In this document: piece after piece, positions 9,538 to 16,386 of the stretch
Position numbering within the stretch: position 1 is the stretch's first letter
How the letters are laid out: each line of letters begins with the position of its first letter
DNA from: a virus
Virus record (IMG/VR): IMGVR_UViG_3300048930_001359
Coordinates: 1-36,063 of that record
DNA: 36,063 bases
Direction: 5' to 3' (one strand)
The notes under the pieces: model-generated
Seen by the model: the letters and a program-made list of their open reading frames with translations, nothing else
What the model was told of the DNA's origin: nothing
Database searches by the model: none
Program-made: the position numbers and the translations under genes

Positions 9538-9630
9538 TCACCTTTGCGTGAGTGCCATACCGGCGCACACCGCGAGGAGCGTGAGCAGGGTTAGCAGGTC
9601 CAGATACGGGTAGAGTCGATGCAGCCTCAT
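9538..9630 (-). CDS. 30-residue hydrophobic peptide between chaperone T and tape measure
   Basis: A very short reading frame whose ATG (9630-9628) overlaps the stop of the upstream chaperone frame as ATGA. It ends 9 nt before the tape measure ATG. GGAGG lies about 6 nt upstream of its start. The translation begins MRLHRLYPYLDLLTLLTLLA and ends MALTQR, which is one basic N-terminal turn plus a single hydrophobic helix. The stop-start overlap, strong ribosome site and position argue that it is translated. It may be a small membrane protein or a leader that couples translation to the tape measure. No family was recognised. Confidence 0.55.
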   Translation of the reverse strand: MRLHRLYPYLDLLTLLTLLAVCAGMALTQR

Positions 9631-9851
9631 GCGTGACCTCCGGGTCGGTTTTCGACGAACACGGTCTTCAGGATGCTCAAGTCGGCCTTGATGGGCGTTG
9701 TCTCGCTTGGGGTCGCGCGGGTGCTAGCGAGCGGGTGGAAGTCCTGGGGCTTGAGCGCGCGTCCCTTCTTTGGGTCGCGCTGAAGGTTGGCCAGCAGCGC
9801 CATCACGCTGCTCGCGTAGTTCCACAGGTCGTGTTGCCGCGCCTCGGCCAT
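9627..9851 (-). CDS. Tail assembly chaperone, downstream (T-like) reading frame
   Basis: In lambda-like phages the G and GT chaperones bind the tape measure during tail assembly, and GT is made by a -1 frameshift at the end of G. This frame sits in the T position, directly after the G-like gene. It contains the segment LWNYASSVMALLANLQRDPKKGRALKP. As a separate gene it would start at ATG 9851 (74 aa) with a GGGAG-type site 9 nt upstream. The same frame stays open upstream of that ATG and reads the protein-like sequence DPGRFTLRELLT across the end of the G gene. That upstream reading supports production as a G-T fusion through the CCCGGGC site at 9884-9878. Confidence 0.68.
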   Translation of the reverse strand: MAEARQHDLWNYASSVMALLANLQRDPKKGRALKPQDFHPLASTRATPSETTPIKADLSILKTVFVENRPGGHA

Positions 9852-9865
9852 TGTGAGGAGCTCCC

Positions 9866-10354
9866 TCAGTGTGAATCGCCCGGGGTCGATGCCGACGATG
9901 CCGGCGCATCGCCAGACCAGGTCCCAAGCCGCTGCAGCTCCGCTTCCATCCGGCGCTCGAGTTCGGGTGAGTCCAGCCGGGCGTCCACCGCCTTCAGCGC
10001 CGCCGTCTCCAGCGCCCGCAGCTTGGTCAGCGCCTTGGCCAGCACCGCCCGCCGGCCCTGCGGGAAAAAATCGACGAGTTCCTCCAGCAGCGCCGTCGTC
10101 GCGGCGTCGATCGCATCGCCCGCCATCGCGCGGCCGAAGTCGACGTCGCTGACGCTCTTGGCATCCGCTTCCGGCTTGCAGAGCGCATAGATCACGTCGC
10201 AGAGCAGGATGGGATCCGAGACGAGGCGTTCGAGCAGCTTGCCGTCAACGACTTCGAGCAGGTTCACTTGCGCGAGGTCGCGGACGCGCTTGATCGCGTC
10301 GACGTTCACTTGCACGGTCCACGTTCGGCCGGCGTTGTCGGAGAAGGTCTTCAT
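9866..10354 (-). CDS. Tail assembly chaperone, upstream (G-like) reading frame
   Basis: A mostly helical, acidic 162-aa protein located between tail tube and tape measure, the conserved position of the G chaperone. It begins KTFSDNAGRTWTVQVNVDAI, typical of this class in GC-rich phages. Two adjacent ATGs are available (10357 and 10354); the second has the better spacing from GGAG. Near the 3' end the zero-frame codons read ACC CCG GGC GAT, which contains the slippery heptamer C CCG GGC, and the stop follows 9 nt later. A -1 slip would yield a fusion of about 242 aa with the downstream frame. Family assignment is by position and architecture. Confidence 0.75.
   Translation of the reverse strand: MKTFSDNAGRTWTVQVNVDAIKRVRDLAQVNLLEVVDGKLLERLVSDPILLCDVIYALCKPEADAKSVSDVDFGRAMAGDAIDAATTALLEELVDFFPQGRRAVLAKALTKLRALETAALKAVDARLDSPELERRMEAELQRLGTWSGDAPASSASTPGDSH
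9878..9884 (-). promoter_or_regulatory. Candidate -1 programmed ribosomal frameshift site CCCGGGC
   Basis: The heptamer fits the X XXY YYZ rule in the zero frame of the G-like gene and lies 9 nt before its stop. After slipping, translation would continue CGA TTC ACA CTG into the T-like frame. Location and frame direction match the lambda G/GT arrangement. The overlap between heptamer and stop is too short to hold a stimulatory hairpin, so efficiency is unknown. Confidence 0.5.
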
Positions 10355-10408
10355 CATGAACTCCAGTTTGTTTTTCGTTGGCGACGCGGGTCTGCGTACA
10401 CTGCCAGT

Positions 10409-10465
10409 GGCTCGCGGTAGTCCCCGGTGTTGGCCCCCCCTCCATCACCAACCGCGAGCCTTTTT
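10409..10465 (+). terminator. Strong hairpin with T-run, oriented on the + strand
   Basis: A perfect 10-bp inverted repeat (GGCTCGCGGT at 10409-10418, ACCGCGAGCC at 10451-10460) is followed directly by TTTTT on the + strand. An inner 8-bp stem with one mismatch (GGTGTTGG with CCATCACC) extends the structure. It lies between the tail tube and chaperone genes, which are both on the - strand. It would therefore terminate an antisense transcript, or act as an RNA structure within the sense message. Confidence 0.5.
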
Positions 10466-10495
10466 CATGCGCGGAGGGAGGCGAGGCCGTCACGA

Positions 10496-10948
10496 TCACG
10501 TTCCGCCCGGCACGACCTTCCAGATCGGGGCGTTGGCGCTATACGTGGGCTTGGCCGTCACCTTCACGCTGATCGCGTCCTCCAGCGGCTCGTCCCGCGT
10601 GAAGTCGGTGATCGCGCAGTCGGCCCAGAGTCCTTGGCTGCCCGTGGTCGCCACAGCGCCGTCCATCGCGGCCATGCCGATGAGCGTGTTGTTGAAGTAG
10701 GCGTCCTTGATGGCGGTGAAGCCTGTGTCGGCCGGGTCCCAGACCATCTCGAACTCGATCGAGCCTTCCTTCAGCGTGGCGGCTGTCGCCTTCCAACCGT
10801 TGTTCGCGCGGGTGGTGACGTCCGCTTCGCCTTTCTGAAGGTTCAGCGTGACGTTCTTGACGTTGCCGAGCAGCGTCCAGGTGGGCGTGCCGCCGATGCC
10901 GGCGACGCAGTAGTAGAGCTTGGCATCGAGTCCGAGTTTGACACTCAT
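10496..10948 (-). CDS. Probable major tail tube protein
   Basis: The 150-aa beta-rich product contains segments typical of siphovirus tail tube proteins: an N-terminal AKLYYCVAGIGG, the central KGEADVTTRANNGWKATAATL, and IEFEMVWDPADTGFTAIKDA. The motif of a strand, then E-A-D-V-T-T-R, then 'SIEFEM' is common in tube subunits, which stack as hexamers to build the tail channel. GGAG precedes the ATG by 6 nt. It lies after the gp10-like gene and before the chaperones, the expected position. Confidence 0.82.
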   Translation of the reverse strand: MSVKLGLDAKLYYCVAGIGGTPTWTLLGNVKNVTLNLQKGEADVTTRANNGWKATAATLKEGSIEFEMVWDPADTGFTAIKDAYFNNTLIGMAAMDGAVATTGSQGLWADCAITDFTRDEPLEDAISVKVTAKPTYSANAPIWKVVPGGT

Positions 10949-10985
10949 GGTGATCTCCGTTGGTTCACTTCGTGACGCATGGCGT

Positions 10986-11378
10986 TCACTTCTTCACGCT
11001 GCCGGCCCACATCGCGGGCAGACGGCTCTTGCTCTTCTCCAGCGCCGGCCCCATGAACGGACGCTTGTCGTACTGCTCGCGCTTGTAGCGCCCGCCGAAC
11101 TCGTGGGCCTTGGCACTCGTCCCGGCGATCCCGACATCCGGTCCAATGACGACGCTCTGCTTGTCTCCCGCCACCGCGTACTTGATGGCGTTCTTGATCC
11201 GCCCGCGCCGCGTGTTCGGCGGCGAGCCGGGCGTGCTGGGCTGCTTCGACTTCTTGATCGAGCGCCGGGCCGCGATGCGGATTGCCGCACCCGCGTGGCC
11301 GAGGCTCTTGATTGAGCCTACCTTCGCCGCACGCTTGAGCTTGCCGGCGTCGAACTTGGTCTTGGCCCTTGCGCTCAC
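10986..11378 (-). CDS. HK97 gp10-like head-tail connector / neck protein
   Basis: A basic 130-aa protein with features of the HK97 gp10 family: a Lys/Arg/Ala-rich N-terminal helix, PGSPPNTRRGRIKNAIKYAV, then AHEFGGRYKREQYDKRPFMG close to the C-terminus. In this family the 'EFGG...RPFM.PA' signature precedes the final helix. These proteins act at the junction of head and tail. The start is GTG, overlapping the preceding gene's stop as GTGA. Next downstream is the tail tube gene. Confidence 0.8.
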   Translation of the reverse strand: MSARAKTKFDAGKLKRAAKVGSIKSLGHAGAAIRIAARRSIKKSKQPSTPGSPPNTRRGRIKNAIKYAVAGDKQSVVIGPDVGIAGTSAKAHEFGGRYKREQYDKRPFMGPALEKSKSRLPAMWAGSVKK

Positions 11379-11680
11379 GTGATCACCTTCCTCGCCTTCG
11401 CAAGCGCCCCGAGCGTGTTCACGAGCGTGTCGATGAGCTGACCGACCGCTTGATCGCTCCCGGCGAGCGCGAACAGATCGTCGATGCGCATCGTGCGCGG
11501 GCCTGCCGGGAAGCGGTGCCCGACGCCGTTCTCATCCCGCCCGTACAAGACGAACTCGGCGACTGCACTGACCTTGCCATTCAGGTCCGGCGCGTCGATC
11601 CGCAGGCTCTGCACCCACCAGCTGTCGTAGGTGCGTGGCTGGGGAACGGTGGTGATGACGTTGTCGGTGGTGATGGCCAT
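11375..11680 (-). CDS. Small phage protein, 101 aa
   Basis: The start at 11680 (MAITTDNVITTVPQPRTYDS) is preferred over an in-frame upstream codon because AGGA lies at good spacing and the gene then follows the stop at 11691 neatly. A beta-type N-terminal half (WVQSLRIDAPDLNGKVSAVA) is followed by a helical C-terminus (QAVGQLIDTLVNTLGALAKA). No domain was recognised. Position in the operon suggests a structural or assembly role. Confidence 0.65.
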   Translation of the reverse strand: MAITTDNVITTVPQPRTYDSWWVQSLRIDAPDLNGKVSAVAEFVLYGRDENGVGHRFPAGPRTMRIDDLFALAGSDQAVGQLIDTLVNTLGALAKARKVIT

Positions 11681-11690
11681 GTCGTGTTCC

Positions 11691-12539
11691 TCACGGGGTC
11701 CAGTTGGAAAGCGATGCACGCCGCCAGGTGTTGGCCGCGACGCAGACGTAGAGGTAGTTCCCGGCCCAGCGGATCTCGCCGACGGTGCCGGTGCCGGTGG
11801 GCGCGGGAGCAGTGCCGGCGCTGACCACCAGGGCGTTCGTCTCGACCTTGCCGCTATTGCGGAGTTCGCCTCCGCCCATCTCGAGTGCGGGTACGGTCGC
11901 GTTCACGTAACCGCCGACGGTCCACCCGTACGGCATGACGTTCCAGTTGGAGCCTGTCCACGACACCGGGGTGATGATCCAGTCTGAGCCGTTCCACACC
12001 GATGGCGTGCAGTCGTTGACGTTGGTGAAGACGGGGCTGCCGGTGGGCTCCTCGGCGACGAACTCCGTTTGCACGGTGAATGTGTTCGTCAAGCCAACAC
12101 GCTGGAACACGACCCTGCGGTAGTTGCGCCACGGCTGCTCATCTGGCGGATCGCCGTAGAACCCATCGGTGACATTGATCCACTCGTATCGCGAGAGCGT
12201 GGCGTTCCAAGTGAGCACCATCGGACAGAACTCGGAACCGATCCATGCGTCGCTGATCTCGGTCAGCTCGAACCAGAGCGGGCAGCCCGCCGGAAGATTG
12301 GCCGGCACAGTGCTTGGTGGCGTAAGGTCAATGCTGCGTCCCCGCGTGAAGATGCCAGTTTCGGCCAGCACCATCGGATCGGTGTCGCCAATCTGCAGGT
12401 TCGAGAACGCCGGGTTGGAATTGCGCCATTGGCCATACAGATAGCGCAGCAGCTGTCCGTGGCTTGCTCCGCTGATGGTGACGCCCTGGAGGCCCGACAA
12501 TGCCGGGGGCGAGGATGATCCGCCGCGATAGCCCATCAC
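11691..12539 (-). CDS. Phage structural protein with Gly/Trp-rich C-terminus, 282 aa
   Basis: An unrecognised protein rich in Gly, Trp, Asn and Thr. The N-terminus contains GASHGQLLRYLYGQWRNSNP. The centre has beta-like repeats such as WNGSDWIITPVSWTGSNWNV, with alternating Trp and Gly. The end contains GTVGEIRWAGNYLYVCVAAN and ASLSNW, a short C-terminal module often seen on phage fibre-like proteins. GTG (12539) or ATG (12536) could start it; the former has GGAGG 6 nt upstream. A fibre, spike or decoration role is plausible. Its position before the tail tube is unusual for a fibre, so this stays uncertain. Confidence 0.68.
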   Translation of the reverse strand: MMGYRGGSSSPPALSGLQGVTISGASHGQLLRYLYGQWRNSNPAFSNLQIGDTDPMVLAETGIFTRGRSIDLTPPSTVPANLPAGCPLWFELTEISDAWIGSEFCPMVLTWNATLSRYEWINVTDGFYGDPPDEQPWRNYRRVVFQRVGLTNTFTVQTEFVAEEPTGSPVFTNVNDCTPSVWNGSDWIITPVSWTGSNWNVMPYGWTVGGYVNATVPALEMGGGELRNSGKVETNALVVSAGTAPAPTGTGTVGEIRWAGNYLYVCVAANTWRRASLSNWTP

Positions 12540-12790
12540 CAGGTCCCTCCGACGATGGTCACGACGTCACCCGCCGTGCCTTTGACTTGGATCTCGTTCA
12601 GGTTGATGCCGACGAAGTCGTGCCACTCGCCGCTGGCCCACGGCACGTCCGTGCCGTCGTCGCCACGGAAGAGCACGGCCGCAGTGTTTCCCGGCGGGCA
12701 GGAGATCGTCACCGATCCGACCAGCTTCACGCTCGAAAGCGGCTGATAGGTCGTGGTGACCGTGACCTTGCGCAGGATGACGTTGTTCAT
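12536..12790 (-). CDS. Small beta-rich phage protein, 84 aa
   Basis: A compact all-beta protein (TTTYQPLSSVKLVGSVTISC, then GEWHDFVGINLNEIQVKGTA). GAGG precedes the ATG by 7 nt, and the stop overlaps the start of the next gene. The pattern resembles a small capsid, neck or fibre accessory domain. No named family was recognised. Its pairing with the 282-aa gene by stop-start overlap suggests the two products work together. Confidence 0.65.
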   Translation of the reverse strand: MNNVILRKVTVTTTYQPLSSVKLVGSVTISCPPGNTAAVLFRGDDGTDVPWASGEWHDFVGINLNEIQVKGTAGDVVTIVGGTW

Positions 12791-12794
12791 GGTG

Positions 12795-13238
12795 CTACCT
12801 CATCACCCGGTACGTGACCGTCAGCAGGCCCGTGAAGACCCGCTGGTTATCCAGATGCTCCAGCGCGTACAGCGGGCTGTTCTCGGTCTTCACCCACAGC
12901 GCCGTCGGCATCGACGGCAACCGCGTGAGTCGCAGCAGGTCGGAGAGCTCTTGCGTCAGCAGCATCAAGGGGTCGATCTCGGAGGCATCTGCTGCCGAGA
13001 GCTTCTTCTGGACTGCGATGTCCACCGAGCAGTCGTGCTGATTCGAAGAACGGGCCAGACCCGTGATAACGATCGCTTTCGGCACGACCGTCATCCGCGT
13101 CGACTTCAACTCCGACAGTTCGAACTGCGGGCGGTAGTGGCGCTGGGCTGGAGACACGCTCCCGCCCGTCACCAGCGGCGACGCGTTGATCGCGGCGACC
13201 ACCGCATCCGCGACTTCGATGACCAGATGTTGGCTCAT
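12795..13238 (-). CDS. Probable tail terminator / tail completion-type protein
   Basis: The start at 13238 (MSQHLVIEVADAVVAAINAS) is chosen because GAGGA lies 8 nt upstream; a codon 24 nt further up is in frame but has no such site. The product begins with a helix, followed by a beta region (STRMTVVPKAIVITGLARSS, then CSVDIAVQKK) and ends FTGLLTVTYRVMR. This alpha-beta arrangement and length (147 aa) match tail terminator or tail completion proteins, which cap the tail at the neck. The call is by architecture and position. Confidence 0.6.
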   Translation of the reverse strand: MSQHLVIEVADAVVAAINASPLVTGGSVSPAQRHYRPQFELSELKSTRMTVVPKAIVITGLARSSNQHDCSVDIAVQKKLSAADASEIDPLMLLTQELSDLLRLTRLPSMPTALWVKTENSPLYALEHLDNQRVFTGLLTVTYRVMR

Positions 13239-13273
13239 GACTTGATTCCTCGGGAATGTCATGCTCCGACGAT

Positions 13274-13537
13274 TCAGCGTTGCGACTCGGACACGTTGCG
13301 GGTCACCGACAGATCAGCCGACTGCTGGCGGACCTTCTCTTCGATGGCCGTGAGACGCTTCTCGTGCTCGCGCGTGAGGCGCTCGCTTCGATCGATCGAC
13401 ACGAGTGTGTTGACCGCGCCGGTGAAGAGCAGGAACACAAACACGCCGACGGTGAGGCTGAAGATCACCGCCAGAGCGATCTCTCCGGCGGCGGCGAGCT
13501 TGGAACGAACGGACGAGGTCTTTGTAGCGCTAGTCAT
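13274..13537 (-). CDS. Small single-pass membrane protein with coiled coil, 87 aa
   Basis: The product has a basic N-terminus (about 1-15), one long hydrophobic segment (about 17-43, IALAVIFSLTVGVFVFLLFT) and a charged coiled coil (about 50-75, EHEKRLTAIEEKVRQQ). AGGAG precedes the ATG, which overlaps the stop of the 128-aa protein gene as ATGA. A membrane protein within a head-tail gene block is unexpected. It could be a holin-like, spanin-like or superinfection protein, but nothing specific identifies it and no endolysin is adjacent. Confidence 0.68.
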   Translation of the reverse strand: MTSATKTSSVRSKLAAAGEIALAVIFSLTVGVFVFLLFTGAVNTLVSIDRSERLTREHEKRLTAIEEKVRQQSADLSVTRNVSESQR

Positions 13538-13920
13538 GGGTTGTTCTCCTGATCGATCTGTTTCGTGTGGACCCGCAGCGTCTTGCGGTACGGGTCACTG
13601 AACCGGAAGTGAGGCTCGTCACCGGGAGCCATCACCTCGTAGACGTACACCACCGTGCCGACCATCTCGTGGACTTGATCCCCGCGACGCGGCAGCGTGG
13701 GTACGCCGCCGAGCACGAGGTGCGCCGTGCGGATGAGGTAGTCGCGCGACTCAGTCCGCAGCACGCCGCCCGCGCCGTCGTCGAGCGCGAAGACGGTGCG
13801 ACCGATGGTCGCCGGCACCTGCACGGTGTAATTGCCACGCTGGTAGATGACCGAGCGCGACATGCACTGTTCGCGCTTGTCTTCCAGCCAGGCCGAGGAT
13901 GTTTCGAGCAGGTCGGGCAC
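13534..13920 (-). CDS. Head-tail connector candidate, 128 aa
   Basis: The start is GTG at 13920 with GGAG 7 nt upstream. The protein begins with a helix (DLLETSSAWLEDKREQCMSR) followed by a beta-rich body containing ALDDGAGGVLRTESRDYLI, PRRGDQVHEMVGTVVYVYEV and HFRFSDPYRKTLRVHTKQ. A short helix plus small beta barrel after the capsid genes is the usual make-up of head-closure proteins. No specific family was recognised, so the role is inferred. Confidence 0.62.
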   Translation of the reverse strand: MPDLLETSSAWLEDKREQCMSRSVIYQRGNYTVQVPATIGRTVFALDDGAGGVLRTESRDYLIRTAHLVLGGVPTLPRRGDQVHEMVGTVVYVYEVMAPGDEPHFRFSDPYRKTLRVHTKQIDQENNP

Positions 13921-13931
13921 GGGCGTCTCCG

Positions 13932-14264
13932 TTACTGACTGAGGCGCGCCCGCACCGTCGCATCCGCATCAGCGGCAGCCTTCACGGTCTTGCCGATGAG
14001 CTTGTTGCCCGATGCCGTCGCGGTGGCGACCTGCGATCCGGCGTTCCAGTACACCTGCACGCCCGCTGCAATCGCGGTGCTCGCGCCGGTGGCCTTGGGG
14101 AAGTCGAAGACGCCTTCGACGTCGATCGACCCCAGCGTGTTGGCGGGAATCGCGCGTTTGGTCACGCCGACGAGGTCGTTCTGCACGACGACCGCGCCGG
14201 CGGCGACGTCGCTGCCAGGGGTGTAGTCGAGTGAATCACCGTCTTGGACATAGTTGATTGGCAT
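13932..14264 (-). CDS. DUF2190 family capsid-associated protein
   Basis: The 110-aa product has the DUF2190 pattern: an N-terminal QDGDSLDYTPGSDVAAGAVV, then LVGVTKRAIPANTLGSIDVE, EGVFDFPKATG and QVYWNAGSQ near the end. Members form small beta structures and are usually encoded beside the major capsid gene, where they probably serve as decoration or stabilising proteins. GGAG lies 8 nt before the ATG. Confidence 0.85.
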   Translation of the reverse strand: MPINYVQDGDSLDYTPGSDVAAGAVVVQNDLVGVTKRAIPANTLGSIDVEGVFDFPKATGASTAIAAGVQVYWNAGSQVATATASGNKLIGKTVKAAADADATVRARLSQ

Positions 14265-14331
14265 GATTGGATCTCCGTTGCGTGTTCAAGATGAGCCGAG
14301 GATCACGTTGACCTCAGCCTCTGCGGTCTGA

Positions 14332-16386
14332 TCAGACTTCGCCCTTGGCCTTCACGCCGCCACGCGCGTCTTGCAGCGCGACGCCGAAGTCGTGGTAGCC
14401 GCGCATCGAGACGCCGAGCTTGTTGAAGTCCGCGTCGGCCGACTCGATCGTCGGGCTCTCGTTGCCGTTAAGGAACGCGACCTCGACCGTCGGCAGATCG
14501 TTCGGATCGGCCAGTAGGTACCACGCCTTGGCGGAGTTGCCCGAGTACTTACTGTTGGCCAAGTAGCGGCTGACCTCGGCGCGGAACTTGCCTTGGTGCG
14601 GGTTGGCGATCGGGTACTTGGTGCTGCTGGTGGTGTCGCGGATCTCCAGCGACTTCTGCAGCTGCGTCGACATCGCCGAGAGCGCGGTCGGCACCAGCAG
14701 GACAGCGGGCATCACGCCGATGGGCTTGCCGTCGGAGTCCACCTGGTCCATGAACGCGACTTCGGCCTTGGTCAGGCCGTCGATTGTGAGCGCCGTGTCC
14801 GCACCGGTGAGGTAGTTCTTGTTCCCAACACTGAAGAACGCACTGTTGTTCAGGAAGATGGTCCAGAACACGTCATTGATCTTCAGGCCCGAGCCGCGAC
14901 CGAGCTTGCGCGGCACGGTGGTGATCGCGCCCAGGTCGTCGTTAATGATGTCGCGGCGATCGATGGTCAGCGTCAGGCCATAGGTGTCGGCCTTGTTGCT
15001 GTACGTCTCGTTGCCGAGCGTCCCGTGCTTGAGCTCGCCGCCCGGGGCGACCTGCTCGTACTGATCGGTTCCGATCAGTCGGTAGCTGGTGACGGTCTTG
15101 AAATCGCTGACGTTGCGGACGGCGCAGATGTTCCGCCACGTCCGCTCGACCGAGAAGAACCCGTCGAGCAGGAAGTTGTTGGCGACGTTGGAGAGGATGC
15201 CGCCGATGTCGATCGTCGACAGCGCGGCCTGAATCTGGTCCTTCGCCGGGAAGGCCATCCGCATGATGTTGTGCGGGTCGGCGCGGAACGTCCGGCCTGC
15301 GTACCCGTTGGCGATCGCGGCCTCGAGCAGCAGTTCCTGAAGGCCGATGCCGTGACGGAATCGCTTGGCGGCAACATCCAGCGCCTGCTCGCTGGCGACC
15401 TCCTCGGGTTTGCCGATCCCGGCCGCCAGGAAGCACGCGGCTTCCAGCACTGGGGCATCGACGGTTGGTGCCGACACGCCGAAGCCCATCGGGGCACGCG
15501 GGCGCGCGGCGCGGAGCACTTCCAGTTCCGTCTTGGTGGTGTCCCACCCCTCGCCGATCGCCTTAGCTTCGATCTCATCGAAACGGCCGGCGCACAGGCG
15601 ACGGATGGCGGCGATGCGATTGGTCTCGGCGATGGCGTCGGCGCGAAGCTGCGCCAGCGACGGTTCGGCGGACGAGGTCGCGACGACGGCAGCCGCCTGC
15701 ACGGGCGGCGTCGGCGTGGTGACGATCGGCTCAGTCGTGAGAGTGGACTCGGTACTCGGGGTCGGGACGGGCATGACGTTCTCCTTGTTGTCAGGTTGGA
15801 TTGCGGTTGCGGCGGGCGCTGCGTTGGCCACGAGTGCGGAGGTGTTGCCGTCCGCGCCGAGGTCGACGAAGCTGATCTCGCCGAGCGTGGCTTTGCGAAC
15901 GACGTTCACCGGGCCGTCAAACGTGCGGCCGTTGACGATGGCCTTCTGGGTCTCTTTGACGAACTCGAACTCCTCGACGCTCGCGCCGATCGAGGCCTGC
16001 CAGGGGAATCCGTTCTTGCTGGAGACGACGATCTCCTTGGCGGCGGACGTGTCGCGCGAGACCACGCCGGTGGCGATGATCTGCCCGCCCTCGACGCGGA
16101 TGGCATCGCTATGACCCACGCCGCTGCCGGCATCGTGACCGAACCGAATGGGACGGTTCTGGGTCGGGATCGCCAGTCCCGCGAGGTCGACGATGACGGG
16201 GTAGCGCCATCCGGCGATCCGCATCGGACCGCCGGTGTAGGCGACCATCTTGAAGCGCGGCAGCGGAGGCTTGCCTTCGCCGCTGACGGACGAAGCCTCG
16301 GCTTCGATCTCGCACTCGCCCGCGAGTTCGAGGCGCTGCGGCGTGTCGAGCGGGTCAGTCTTCTGCGTTTTGAGCGGCTTGCTCAT
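14332..16386 (-). CDS. Fused prohead protease and major capsid protein
   Basis: One 684-aa frame carries both functions. The start at 16386 has AGGAG upstream and overlaps the portal gene by 32 bp. The N-terminal domain (about 1-190) has the layout of HK97-type prohead proteases: candidate catalytic H84 in RFGHDAGSGVGH, S132 in WQASIGAS, and E170 in LGEISFVDLGADGNT. A Thr/Pro/Ala-rich linker (about 190-250) follows, then a helical delta-like segment and the capsid fold, including IGTDQYEQVAPGGELKHG and LLADPNDLPTVEVAFLNG. The protease matures the procapsid by cutting the scaffold portion. A strong internal ribosome site precedes Met205, so a separate capsid precursor of 480 aa may also be made. 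Confidence 0.88.
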   Translation of the reverse strand: MSKPLKTQKTDPLDTPQRLELAGECEIEAEASSVSGEGKPPLPRFKMVAYTGGPMRIAGWRYPVIVDLAGLAIPTQNRPIRFGHDAGSGVGHSDAIRVEGGQIIATGVVSRDTSAAKEIVVSSKNGFPWQASIGASVEEFEFVKETQKAIVNGRTFDGPVNVVRKATLGEISFVDLGADGNTSALVANAAPAATAIQPDNKENVMPVPTPSTESTLTTEPIVTTPTPPVQAAAVVATSSAEPSLAQLRADAIAETNRIAAIRRLCAGRFDEIEAKAIGEGWDTTKTELEVLRAARPRAPMGFGVSAPTVDAPVLEAACFLAAGIGKPEEVASEQALDVAAKRFRHGIGLQELLLEAAIANGYAGRTFRADPHNIMRMAFPAKDQIQAALSTIDIGGILSNVANNFLLDGFFSVERTWRNICAVRNVSDFKTVTSYRLIGTDQYEQVAPGGELKHGTLGNETYSNKADTYGLTLTIDRRDIINDDLGAITTVPRKLGRGSGLKINDVFWTIFLNNSAFFSVGNKNYLTGADTALTIDGLTKAEVAFMDQVDSDGKPIGVMPAVLLVPTALSAMSTQLQKSLEIRDTTSSTKYPIANPHQGKFRAEVSRYLANSKYSGNSAKAWYLLADPNDLPTVEVAFLNGNESPTIESADADFNKLGVSMRGYHDFGVALQDARGGVKAKGEV
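15772..15786 (-). promoter_or_regulatory. Internal ribosome binding site and ATG for a capsid-only product
   Basis: Within the fusion gene, AAGGAG (15786-15781) lies 6 nt before an in-frame ATG (15774-15772), which opens MPVPTPSTES at residue 205. It falls exactly at the linker between protease and capsid domains. This is a near-ideal Shine-Dalgarno, stronger than many true starts here, and would produce a 480-aa capsid precursor independently of the protease. Confidence 0.6.

Noticed and set aside
13840-13852. Partial match to the recurring motif (TAGATGACC) in the 128-aa gene
   Set aside because: Only nine bases, within coding sequence, with no arm complementarity.
14326-14337. 12-bp palindrome GTCTGATCAGAC at the capsid stop codon
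   Set aside because: Several perfect 12-bp palindromes are expected by chance in 36 kb; no T-run or other support.
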